The notes beneath the pieces were generated by a model. It did not search any database. It saw nothing but the letters and a program-made list of their open reading frames with translations, and was not told the origin of the DNA. Positions 1-7,923 of a stretch of 15,167 nt of DNA are shown one piece after another; the first letter of the stretch is position 1, and each line of letters starts with the position of its first letter. The stretch is from positions 1-15,167 of the forward strand of contig JALLAZ010001680.1 of NCBI GenBank assembly GCA_036939755.1, read 5' to 3'. This DNA is from Stephanodiscus triporus. Taxonomy: Eukaryota > Bacillariophyta > Thalassiosirophyceae > Thalassiosirales > Thalassiosiraceae. Made by a program: the position numbers and the translations under genes.

Positions 1-27
1 TCAACATTGATGCTTCTTTCTGACATG

Positions 28-549
28 TTAAAGAGAAAGAGGAAACCATCCCTTCATCTGCATCCTCGTCTCCACCTGGGTATACCTGAAGTAGCCATTC
101 ATGGCCCAAGCATTAAAGGCAGCCACATACTCATTTCTTTCCGCTGGCAGACCCGCAAATCCATCAACAAGCGGACTATTGTTTTTGCAGACACTTGAGT
201 CACTACGCCGGTGTGAGGAGTGCTCATTACGAATGAACTTCTGGGCAAGGAAGAGCTTATCAAGGAATGCCCGTGGAAGTTCGGGTGTGGCAATATTGAA
301 AGTCAAGTTGATTCGATGGAAAAAGTTAGCTTTTTGTTCTTGGCTAAACATAAGGTCGCGATGTCCACGTGCACTTTTCAGTTGTGAGATTTGCGCAACC
401 TCTCGTGGGGTGGCATAAATCGAAAACGTTCCATCCGATTCCATCTCGCCTTGCAATTGATTGAATCGGACGGAGCATGGCAGCCTCTGCAGAAGGGGTT
501 GGCCGAGGGTGGGGTGGCGGGGTTTAAGTAAATAATATAAACCGGCCAA
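28..549 (-). CDS. unrecognised hypothetical ORF, 173 aa or shorter
   Basis: This is an open frame of 173 codons ending in TAA at 28-30. I do not recognise the protein. It has no signal peptide, no membrane segment and no clear low-complexity stretch, and its mixed composition (several Trp, Tyr and Phe residues, charged middle) looks more protein-like than most random frames here. The first ATG is at 549, but an AT-rich TATA-like stretch lies at about 531-543 just inside it. The second ATG at 444 (protein beginning MESDGTFSIY, 138 aa) may therefore be the real start. No good splice donor was seen that would join it to sequence beyond the left edge. It could be a small orphan gene, a fragment of a mobile element, or a chance ORF. 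Confidence 0.3.
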   Translation of the reverse strand: MAGLYYLLKPRHPTLGQPLLQRLPCSVRFNQLQGEMESDGTFSIYATPREVAQISQLKSARGHRDLMFSQEQKANFFHRINLTFNIATPELPRAFLDKLFLAQKFIRNEHSSHRRSDSSVCKNNSPLVDGFAGLPAERNEYVAAFNAWAMNGYFRYTQVETRMQMKGWFPLSL

Positions 550-737
550 GAAAGAAATTATTTTCTAAATGCAACGATTAATTTATAGTTTTCTACCTCT
601 CCTTTGACTCCCCCCCCTCCAAAAACAATAATATCCCGCTTCCCCGTGCCTCCTGCTTGTTGTGCCTCCCCTCCATAGTCCCCTCCATTGCGGCCGATTG
701 TTTTTGGTTGGTTGTTGTGTACAAATTCATTGATTGA

Positions 738-930
738 CGGCCATCTAAGGCCGTGTTGTATTTCATTTTCATTTATTTTTTGTCGCTCAATTCGATGCCC
801 CAAACGATTGGATTGTATCACCCCACACACCCCTCCCCCCACCTGCTCTGCTATAACATCCCACCTACCGCTTCCAATGACTTTCATTTGATTGTTGCAT
901 TGCATCATCAAACAGCGGCCACCTAAGGCC
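738..930. repeat. degenerate direct repeat pair, spacing about 178 bp
   Basis: CGGCCATCTAAGGCC at 738-752 recurs with one mismatch at 916-930 (CGGCCACCTAAGGCC). A second shared word, TGCCCCAAAC, lies at 796-805 and again at 975-984. The offsets are 178 and 179 bp, so the two words may mark an old tandem duplication whose intervening sequence has diverged. Each GGCC-n6-GGCC core is also partly palindromic. Chance cannot be excluded. Confidence 0.3.
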
Positions 931-1134
931 AATGCCCCACCTCTCTCTCTATTATTCGATGGAGCTTGCATTGGTGCCCCAAACAAGGGAACCGGCAGCG
1001 GCGCTGCCTAACAAGATGGAGCGCGCCTTGCATGAGACCATAGGGAATGGCGGTGCCATGAGTTGGGGGCGCCGCTGATCAACCCATGGAGAGAGAGGGC
1101 AAAGCCCCTGGAGAATAGGGTGGCAGCGGCTCAT

Positions 1135-1181
1135 GTTGGTTGTTGTGTGTGTTTGTGTATTGTGTTTGTGGTTGTGTGCGC
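1135..1181. repeat. GT-rich low-complexity tract
   Basis: About 47 bases on the plus strand are almost entirely G and T (irregular TG, TTG and GTGT units). This is a simple-sequence tract, and the open frames crossing it are composition artefacts. Confidence 0.6.
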
Positions 1182-1287
1182 TTTTAGCTACCATACTGGT
1201 AGAAAGTCGATATCAACCAAGGCAAAATGGCCAAATTTGCGCCATCATAACTCAAAAAATATCGCAAAACATTCCATATCAAAGTTG

Positions 1288-1324
1288 ATGTACTCAATCC
1301 TTAGCGTCTGAGGATTGGGTACAT
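1288..1324. repeat. 14-bp inverted repeat with 9-nt loop
   Basis: The left arm ATGTACTCAATCCT (1288-1301) pairs with the right arm AGGATTGGGTACAT (1311-1324). The only non-Watson-Crick position would be G-U in RNA, and the loop is TAGCGTCTG. It lies in AT-rich non-coding DNA more than 1.4 kb from any confident gene. It could be the core of a small palindromic element, a structured RNA, or the end structure of a nearby transcript. Confidence 0.5.
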
Positions 1325-2463
1325 GTCTTCACTTTTACCAAGAAATGCAAATGTGGGGGCTAAAAATTGGGGCAAAAATTGTTGTCCAAAAACTTGATTT
1401 TACCTAGGTAGAGTATCTAGCTATTTTTTTTGCTTTTTGACTGAGACTCTGGCTAGATAGGTAGTAGCTACCAGGAACATTATCCATCGTTGGCTGAAAT
1501 CCTGGGTCACAGCCGGGCTTTACAACATACTTTATGCAGTGGTTGAGCCCCAAACCCACCCAAAGCTATCTTTGCACATAATTAATGAGGACATATATGG
1601 TGTTTGGACCACTTCATATGCTGTGGATGGGCATATGAAACCATTTTCAATGATCATAAAAGGTAAATCAAAGAGTTGGGAATGTCTGGCTGGCATCAAC
1701 AGCAGTGGTGGGGTCTGGACCAAGGGTTATAGTGTATCATTAAGATTGACATTAACAAGGATGAAAAATGCGAGGCAAAATCTTTTAGCAGGATCAGATT
1801 GATGGCAGGAGCATCATTCTAATTCTAATGCCAGGGGGTATTGTTCATAGTGATAGTGATTCATAGGATAACAAGAGGCATTGTTGCCATGATGAGTGAC
1901 ATCACTTTCCAATTCCGAAAATGGCATGCTGCATTGTTCCAATGACAGGTATGATTTTTCATGGCAGCTGTCATTGGTGTCGCAATGATGGGCAGCAGCG
2001 GCAGCAGGAGAGTTCTCGCAAAGAGCGGCAGGTTTCCAATTGGGTAGACATTTGGTACAGGTAACCTGGCAGGGGGTGTGGTTAACACCTTCATGTGGGA
2101 CTGGTGAATATATGGTGCACCACTACATCACCTGAGCCTGAGGATGAGGAGAGAATTGACAGGATAGAGGCAGTGTGCAGTAGTTTTGCATTAATCAGAT
2201 GGCAGCATGAAGTTGAAGTGCCGCAGGCGGAAGAAGCGGGTGAAGTGGGCATGGCAGATTTACAATTTCAATCTCAACATTTATTCTTCACAGCATCAAA
2301 TGTTCTTCACTATGTTGATTGTGTCCAAGTGACAACATTCCACCTCAAACGGGTTATACAAGACTCAGGCCTCAGGCCATTGCTCTAGTCAGGTGCCGGT
2401 GGAAAAGAAAGACAAGCATGTTGAAACTTTGCTTCTAGTTCAATGGTAATGGTTATGATAGGC

Positions 2464-2485
2464 TGTTGTTGTTGTTGTTGCTGTT
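2464..2485. repeat. TTG trinucleotide microsatellite
   Basis: Five consecutive TGT/TTG units are followed by a degenerate TTGCTGTT. It is non-coding simple sequence, about 320 bp upstream of gene A. Confidence 0.6.
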
Positions 2486-2695
2486 ATTTAATATGCAATT
2501 TTTCTCAATGAGGAACACCATTCAATCTTGCAGACCATATTTTTGATGATAGAGTGTTCCATTCTCTCCTGCTCTTGCTGGGCTGTATTATGTAAAAAAG
2601 TAAGCATTTTATACATTCTAGCCAAGAAGGCTGATGTATTGGTCATGTGTACCTCTGTGACGATTGAGATTTGACACAGGGCCCTACAAGATTTC

Positions 2696-2708
2696 GTACG
2701 ATACGATA
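2696..2708 (+). promoter_or_regulatory. GTACGATACGATA motif upstream of gene A
   Basis: The 13-mer GTACGATACGATA ends 100 bp before the ATG of gene A at 2809. The identical 13-mer occurs at 11761-11773, upstream of gene C, and its ATACGATA core occurs again at 11949-11956 in the C/D divergent promoter region. The repeated position in 5' flanks suggests a regulatory or core-promoter element. Function is inferred from position only. Confidence 0.3.
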
Positions 2709-2808
2709 GAGCCATATCACAGCCTCCCTTATCTTTTTCGCGTCTTCTTGGTTTCACTTCGATTTTTGGACCCTCCACAATCTGCTCCAACTTTCCCCTT
2801 CTTCCACA

Positions 2809-5800
2809 ATGATGATGGCGCACATGCACCGCCGCCGCCCATCGTCCTTCCTCCATTTCGTAGCCGTCACCATTGTCGTCGTTGTCGCCCGAATACGACC
2901 GATCCACGGCCAGGAGGATGGTGAATTCTACTCCCTCTCCGGCACCTCACTCGTCGGCAAGACGGGAACCGCCGCCGTCGAGGAGACGTTCCTCGCCATG
3001 AAGACCGCCATCGATGAACGACTGTTCCTGTATGAGACGCCATTGATGCAGTGGGTGCCGTCGACCGTGTATCGCTTCGACGGATTCTTCACCGGAATGC
3101 AGATCATGCACTCGGAGGGCGTGGCTGGTGGCAAACTGTACATGGGAGGGGATTGCGACCACTGTCATATGTATGGCCTGGTCAACGTCGCTGCGTTCTT
3201 GGCGCAGGCGATGAAGGAGACGATTCGTTATGATGCGTGCGACGAAAACTCGTGGGATAGGGTGGGAAACGATTTGATGTACCCCCTCTCGAATGCATGC
3301 GGTCAGCTGGGTCAAAGCTATCAGGACTATCATTGCAGCGAGGAGGAAAAGCACATGGAGTGCGAGGTCGACCCCCAAATGACTATCACAGCAGTGACGA
3401 ATGCCAAGTGGTGGGGCGCACCGGGTCCGCTGAAATGCGGTCCCAAATCTCTCTACCCCCAAACTGGGTATTGGGATTTCAACTACGTTTGCGACGACAT
3501 CTGGGCGGTCCCGCCCAAAACATGCGATGAGTACGAAGGACAACAGGGCGGAGGGGCCGTGAATGATGAACCATATCCGAATGGCGCTAATCGAACGGAC
3601 GTCGAGGGTTGTTGCTGGTGGGGCCGCGGAGTCATTCAAACATCTGGAGTATGCAATTTTGGAAAGCTAAACTATTTCCTTGGGAAGCGTGCTGCCGATG
3701 ATGGCCGGGAGTCAAGATATCCGGATATTGATTTTTGTAAGGATCCTGAGGCGATTTGTTCGAGTCAAGAGCACTCGGAGTTGAAATGGATTGCCGGATT
3801 CTTTTACTGGATAAATGAAGTTCAATCTTACGACGAAGGCGGCTGGAATTATATCAACGAGCTGCACAGTTATGTAGATGGCGGTATGGTGGGTGATGCA
3901 TTCATCAATGCTGTGTCTGGAATCGTCAATAGGGGCTGTCATAATCCGCCATGTGGAACTGGCGATCTTGATGGAGGCCCCGAACGGGCGCAGAACTTTA
4001 TGAAAATCATTGACGAAATGAAATGTTATTTTGTGGATATTGTCTCTGAAGCTGCAACAACAACGCAGCATGATGCTCTTGGACCGACGCCTCCACCGCT
4101 TCCTGCCGAAACTCCATCGGAATGGTCACCATCCTCACCATTTACGACTGATGTTTCTGAAGCTCTTGGACCGACGCCTCCACCGCTTCCTGCCGAAACT
4201 CCATCGGAATGGTCTCCGTCTTCACCGTTTACGACCGAGGCCTCTGAAGCTCTTGGTCCGATGCCTCCACCACTTCCTGCCGAAACTCCATCGGGATGGA
4301 CTCCATCTTCACCATTTACGACTGATGTCTCTGAAGCTCTTGGACCAACGCCTCCACCACTTCCTGCCGAAACTCCATCGGAATGGTCTCCATCTTCACC
4401 ATTTACGACTGAGGTCTCTGAAGCTCTCGGACCAACCTCTCCACCGCTTCTTGCCGGAAATCCATCCCTACCATTTACAACTGATGATCCCGAAACTCAA
4501 TTCCCTCCGCCCACAACTCCTCAATCGCTTGCGGAAACACCGGAAACTCAAGTGAATTCTTCATCTGGGGAGATAATTGGGCGTTCAGAAATAGCATACG
4601 TATGCGGCGATGGATTTGAAGGCGATGAACCTGGTACAACTATCGAAGTTACTTTCGATTACGAAATCCATAACAAGATTGATATATCCGTAGGCGAAGC
4701 ATTGAGAGACATAAAGGAGTCAATATTATCTGATATCACTGGTAGAATGGGATGCAATCGTGTCTTCTGGACTGGGAGACTGTTACAGGCTGGGTTTGAG
4801 CACATCATTGGTTTGAATTCAAATGCACAAGACCTTCCTGACCCAGAGGCAACGGGCTGTATTGTAGACATTGAGACAGATGATCTAACCATCTGTACAG
4901 CTGTCCGTGGCGGCTTGACTATGTATGCCAAGCCTGGCACCTCTAAAACATTGCTGGAGGAAACATCGAAGTTTCTAAAGGACATTGTTCGAGATGGCAT
5001 GAATTCAGGCCTCTATGAAACAGGGATAATGTACAAGGCGATATACATTGGAGACCGCGAGAGTAGTTCTAAAATCCAAGCCTCAGCATCGCCAGTAAAG
5101 TCACAAGCAGAATTAACTGACTCATCAAACCTAGGCCTGATAGGTGTTATCATTGGACTTTCTTTGGCTTGCCTTCTCTTATGCTTGCATGCCAAGAAGC
5201 TGAGAAAGGATAGGCAAAATGAGAGGCATGGAAGCGATGAGGAGATGGCATTTGACAAATTCAACTCGCAGACACGCCACACTTCCGGATGCAGCAATGG
5301 CTGGTCAAATTTGGCACATCAATTTGGCGATCGTATCGCAGGCTCACAACGCATACCTCTCACGCCACCGCAGAGCCGAAATGTGAGCGGTGAAAGTAAA
5401 TTTGAGAATGAAAGCGGAGCGGATTTCCATCGACCACGGCCGACTTCATGGAGTAGTTCAATGGATAGGCGAGAGACAGCTGATTCAAATGTTGGGCAGA
5501 ATCAAAGAGCGCCGTATAAATTGGGAGTGGAGGAGAAGAACTCACCTGGTTTGTTGGAGGAAGACAGCGATTCCAGCGATTCCATCGAACTGTCTGGAGA
5601 TAGTAGCGAGGGCTTTACCTTCAATGATAAGGAAAAGAAGATTACCGTCGCATCAAGCGGGAATAGAGGCGAGGGCGATACCTTCAATGGCGATGAGCGC
5701 CAGTCAAACGCTGCAAACAACACTACCCAGTACAAAGAATCAATTGAAATTCCGAGGAGAAATTCGTTGCCAAGAAATGATCGTCAAAAGAGTCTGGAAC

Positions 5801-5841
5801 ATGCCAGATCACGTGCTGCAAAACGTAATTCAGTCAGCTGA
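2809..5841 (+). CDS. GH19 chitinase-like type I membrane protein with tandem Pro-rich linker and long cytosolic tail
   Basis: Single-exon gene of 1010 aa. A signal peptide is visible (basic residues 8-10, hydrophobic core about 14-27, likely cleavage near the IHG-Q junction at 34/35). Residues about 60-408 resemble glycoside hydrolase family 19. FLAQAMKET carries the candidate general acid Glu137, corresponding to the family's HETxG region, and [11 protein letters not shown] (270-280) matches the second GH19 signature; the domain is rich in cysteine. GH19 enzymes hydrolyse beta-1,4-GlcNAc bonds in chitin, but activity here is inferred. Residues 423-562 are four exact-length 29-aa repeats plus a degenerate fifth. 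Residues about 594-755 form a four-cysteine module (C599, C649, C684, C696) with RLL at 657-659. A membrane span at about 775-793 is followed by KKLRK and a 217-aa Ser/Asp-rich tail containing RIPLTP (848-853). The gene converges on gene B, which carries the same module. A membrane-anchored chitinase with a large cytosolic tail is unusual. Confidence 0.88.
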   Translation: MMMAHMHRRRPSSFLHFVAVTIVVVVARIRPIHGQEDGEFYSLSGTSLVGKTGTAAVEETFLAMKTAIDERLFLYETPLMQWVPSTVYRFDGFFTGMQIMHSEGVAGGKLYMGGDCDHCHMYGLVNVAAFLAQAMKETIRYDACDENSWDRVGNDLMYPLSNACGQLGQSYQDYHCSEEEKHMECEVDPQMTITAVTNAKWWGAPGPLKCGPKSLYPQTGYWDFNYVCDDIWAVPPKTCDEYEGQQGGGAVNDEPYPNGANRTDVEGCCWWGRGVIQTSGVCNFGKLNYFLGKRAADDGRESRYPDIDFCKDPEAICSSQEHSELKWIAGFFYWINEVQSYDEGGWNYINELHSYVDGGMVGDAFINAVSGIVNRGCHNPPCGTGDLDGGPERAQNFMKIIDEMKCYFVDIVSEAATTTQHDALGPTPPPLPAETPSEWSPSSPFTTDVSEALGPTPPPLPAETPSEWSPSSPFTTEASEALGPMPPPLPAETPSGWTPSSPFTTDVSEALGPTPPPLPAETPSEWSPSSPFTTEVSEALGPTSPPLLAGNPSLPFTTDDPETQFPPPTTPQSLAETPETQVNSSSGEIIGRSEIAYVCGDGFEGDEPGTTIEVTFDYEIHNKIDISVGEALRDIKESILSDITGRMGCNRVFWTGRLLQAGFEHIIGLNSNAQDLPDPEATGCIVDIETDDLTICTAVRGGLTMYAKPGTSKTLLEETSKFLKDIVRDGMNSGLYETGIMYKAIYIGDRESSSKIQASASPVKSQAELTDSSNLGLIGVIIGLSLACLLLCLHAKKLRKDRQNERHGSDEEMAFDKFNSQTRHTSGCSNGWSNLAHQFGDRIAGSQRIPLTPPQSRNVSGESKFENESGADFHRPRPTSWSSSMDRRETADSNVGQNQRAPYKLGVEEKNSPGLLEEDSDSSDSIELSGDSSEGFTFNDKEKKITVASSGNRGEGDTFNGDERQSNAANNTTQYKESIEIPRRNSLPRNDRQKSLEHARSRAAKRNSVS
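4075..4494 (+). repeat. 87-bp coding tandem repeats (29-aa units) in gene A
   Basis: Units begin at 4075, 4162, 4249 and 4336, each exactly 87 bp, and a shortened, degenerate fifth begins at 4423. Each encodes [17 protein letters not shown] followed by a Ser/Pro-rich half ending in PFTT and two acidic residues. Most differences between units are single-base changes. The length is a multiple of three, so copy-number change would keep the frame. The product is a flexible, probably O-glycosylated spacer between the GH19 domain and the membrane-proximal module. Confidence 0.95.
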
Positions 5842-6078
5842 AGCCGTTAGCATTCTTAAGGACCGCGGAAAAGTGCTTTCTCCTGACAACAGTAATATGA
5901 CTCAGTTAGATTAATCTTCTAGGATACATACATTTGTTTTTTCCCCTATTCACAATGAACTATTGAAATTGTTCGGACCCTTGTACGAAAACACTCCTTC
6001 ATCGCTTGAAGTAGTTGATCAGAACCTCTCCCTGCTAAAGCCCAGGTCTTTTCCTTCCTCACTTCTCCAATGAAGTCT
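5842..6078. other. convergent intergenic gap between genes A and B
   Basis: These 237 bp separate the stop codons of two convergent genes, so both 3' UTRs and polyadenylation sites must lie here or overlap. There is a T-rich stretch near 5934-5944. No clear terminator hairpin was seen. Confidence 0.6.
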
Positions 6079-7495
6079 CTAGGGCGAAGTGTAATACGCC
6101 TCCTTGGACGACATATCATCTTCGTAACCGTGTACCGTACCCACGTGCGAGGAGATTTGCGAGGCAGATCCGGTGGACACCGGACTTAACCGATCAACCG
6201 CCTCCACGCTGTCAGTTGGCGTTAATGGCATCCTGGAGTGCGTGGCGTTATTGTACGATCGCGTTGTCAGCATTGACGCCATGCCCATCGCTGCGAGTTC
6301 GGTAGATTTGGACGTTCTATATCCCCCGCTGGCGGCGTCGTCGGCATTTGCCAAATTACTGTAGTCCTCGGTGGCACTCTGATTTATGTCCGCTCCGCCG
6401 TACTTTCTAACCCACTCGTCGTAGTCATGATGGGAATAATTCTCCGTATCGGCGTCCGTCGACGCATAATCATCCGAGTGCACGCTCCTCATGTCCAACT
6501 TGTCGGGGGAGGGCAACAATTGGACATCGTCGGGATCACGCACTTGTCCCAACGCCGCCTGCGCGGCCGGCGAGGGATCGCGGAGCCCGTCGTCCTCCGG
6601 TCCGTCGCTGAAGTACCTCTGCCTGCGCCGGCGAATGTACGCCACAAGTAGGACGGCCACGGCAAAGGCCACGACAAGTAACACGATGCCGAAGGCGACG
6701 AGCATTCCGCCACCGCCATCGCCGCCGCCATTGCCTGTCTCCGCGTTGGCGTTCCCAACTACGATGGAGCCCTGCGAGCTATCGGGTCGCGTGCCANCCG
6801 CCATTGCCTGTCTCCGCGTTGGCGTTCCCAACTACGATGGAGCCCTGCGAGCTATCGGGTCGCGTGCCAACGTAGGCGACCTTGACGACGTCGTCGCTCG
6901 TGTACGAATCGGATTTCATTCCGCTTTCGATGAATTCTAGTAGCTCGGCTTCCGTCTGGACCGCGTCGGAGTTCGAGCTCGGGAGCCATGCCGTCATGTA
7001 TCCCCTAATCGGCGTACAGCTGGTGGTTGATGCGAGATTTACCTGGACGCCGCATTCGTCTGTTGTGTCAAGATGTATCAAGATGTCAAGTGAGTATTCA
7101 CCGGCAAAAGATGCGGCGTACGATTGGAGAGAGGACATGGCGAGAATGCAATGGATGACTCACAAGTGTCGGTCAAACTCTCGTCCATGGGTGCACTATC
7201 CAACGCAATCAACCCTCCCCCCTCCAACGATCGCAGGTTTCGCCGTCTGCAATCGATCAATCCGTACCTGTTTGCCAAATCATATGCCACGCTGTTCTCG
7301 AACGAGGACAAGACATCGGCATCGAGCGGAGACGAGGTGTGCAGCTCGTAGTCGTATACAAGCGTCATTTCGGTGGCATCGTCCGGGAGGAACGACGAGG
7401 CGGCGTCGCCAGCGCTGCCGTGGGAACCACAGCTATAGAAAAACGCCCTTCCCTCTTCGGTCGTGGCAGCGGTTTCCCCCGTCTCCTCTGTCGTT

Positions 7496-7527
<32 letters not shown>

Positions 7528-7923
7528 GTCAACATCAGTTGTTGACGCCGACTCCGCGCCCGTCGCCGTCGTCGACCTGACGGACGGGCGTCCGCTCGGC
7601 TCCCTCGTAGGACGCCGCGTCGGCTCGACGGTCGGAGGAGCCTCGGCATCGACTGCTTCCGCGGCAGTCGCGGTGGTCGTCGCCAAACAGGGATTCGTCG
7701 CGAGCCCAAGGTAGTAGTCGTCGTCGTCCACGTTCCGGCTGACGAGCGTTATGGCCTCGCCAGTCTCCGGATCGACGACCTGGATGTCGGGCACAGCGTT
7801 CATGACCCAGACGTTCTGGTCGTTCGACGCGCACGGGATCGTGTTGTCGGCCATGGTTTTGGCAGCGGAGATGACAACGATGCTCGTAGAAGCCGCAACC
7901 TGGTAACGCCCAAACCTCTGCAA
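6079..7923 (-). CDS. type I membrane protein with PT-rich stalk and four-cysteine juxtamembrane module (broken by assembly duplication)
   Basis: Two exons: 7923-7164 and 7059-6079. The reading frame is broken at 6725-6869, where a 72-bp segment is duplicated around one N. Counting that segment once gives 1668 bp, an intact frame of 555 aa. A weak signal-like N terminus (residues about 8-25) is followed by a short unrecognised Cys-containing region. Next come a stalk PTRRPTREPSGRPS (101-114) and a run of 13 Thr (133-145). Then comes a module with C165, C225, C256 and C268, matching gene A in order, with CTPIRG against A's CTAVRG; RxL tripeptides (RNL, RSL) follow C225. A Gly-rich linker precedes a membrane span at about 348-370, then IRRRRQR and a Ser/Asp/Tyr-rich tail containing RMPLTP (505-510). 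I infer a cell-surface protein of the same family as gene A with a different head. Ligand and function are unknown. Confidence 0.8.
6725..6869. repeat. exact 72-bp duplication flanking a single N (assembly gap artefact)
   Basis: Positions 6725-6796 and 6798-6869 are identical, starting CCGCCATTGCCTG and ending CGCGTGCCA, with the only ambiguous base of the window (N, 6797) between them. The 73-bp excess shifts the frame of gene B. Removing it rejoins the two halves of the protein just before its membrane span. This is what results when two overlapping contig ends are abutted with a placeholder N instead of being merged. Confidence 0.95.
7060..7163 (-). other. intron of gene B (104 bp)
   Basis: On the minus strand the donor is ACTT|GTGAGT (7163 onward) and the acceptor is CACAACAG|ACGAATGC (ending 7060), in phase 1. 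Splicing converts a frame ending in stops into TDT-Y-ECGVQV and places C256 12 residues before C268, exactly the spacing seen in intronless gene A. That match supports the splice sites. Confidence 0.85.
7495..7528. repeat. CGT/ACG trinucleotide microsatellite encoding poly-Thr
   Basis: A near-perfect CGT run on the plus strand reads as ACG codons on the minus strand and encodes most of the 13-residue Thr tract in the stalk of gene B. Slippage would change stalk length without breaking the frame. Confidence 0.85.

Larger units (their letters stand above)
550..2808. other. gene-poor intergenic region upstream of gene A
   Basis: No convincing gene lies in these 2.26 kb. The stretch holds pyrimidine-rich tracts (about 596-620 and 822-845), a degenerate direct repeat (738-752 and 916-930), a GT-rich tract, a strong hairpin at 1288-1324, a TTG microsatellite, and frames at 1539-2388 that are open in pieces but interrupted by stops and frame changes. 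The last 150 bp are presumably the promoter and 5' UTR of gene A and contain the GTACGATACGATA motif. Confidence 0.6.

Noticed and set aside
2947..3639. 230-codon minus-strand open frame
   Set aside because: It lies antisense within the GH19 domain of gene A, has no recognisable domain, and is explained by the codon bias of the sense gene.
4075..4494. regular repeats that could suggest a CRISPR array
   Set aside because: The units are contiguous 87-bp coding repeats without spacers, in a eukaryotic gene.
4031..4555. 174-codon plus-strand frame with Leu/His-rich repeats
   Set aside because: It is the shifted-frame shadow of the 87-bp tandem repeat in gene A; the repeat length keeps every frame open.
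6725..6869. 72-bp repeat as a genuine tandem duplication or transposon footprint
   Set aside because: Perfect identity, a single N exactly between the copies and restoration of the reading frame when counted once all favour a mis-closed assembly gap.
7365..7709. Arg-rich minus-strand and Val/Ser-rich plus-strand frames around the CGT run
   Set aside because: They are alternative readings of the CGT microsatellite and GC-rich stalk of gene B; only the Thr frame fits the protein architecture.
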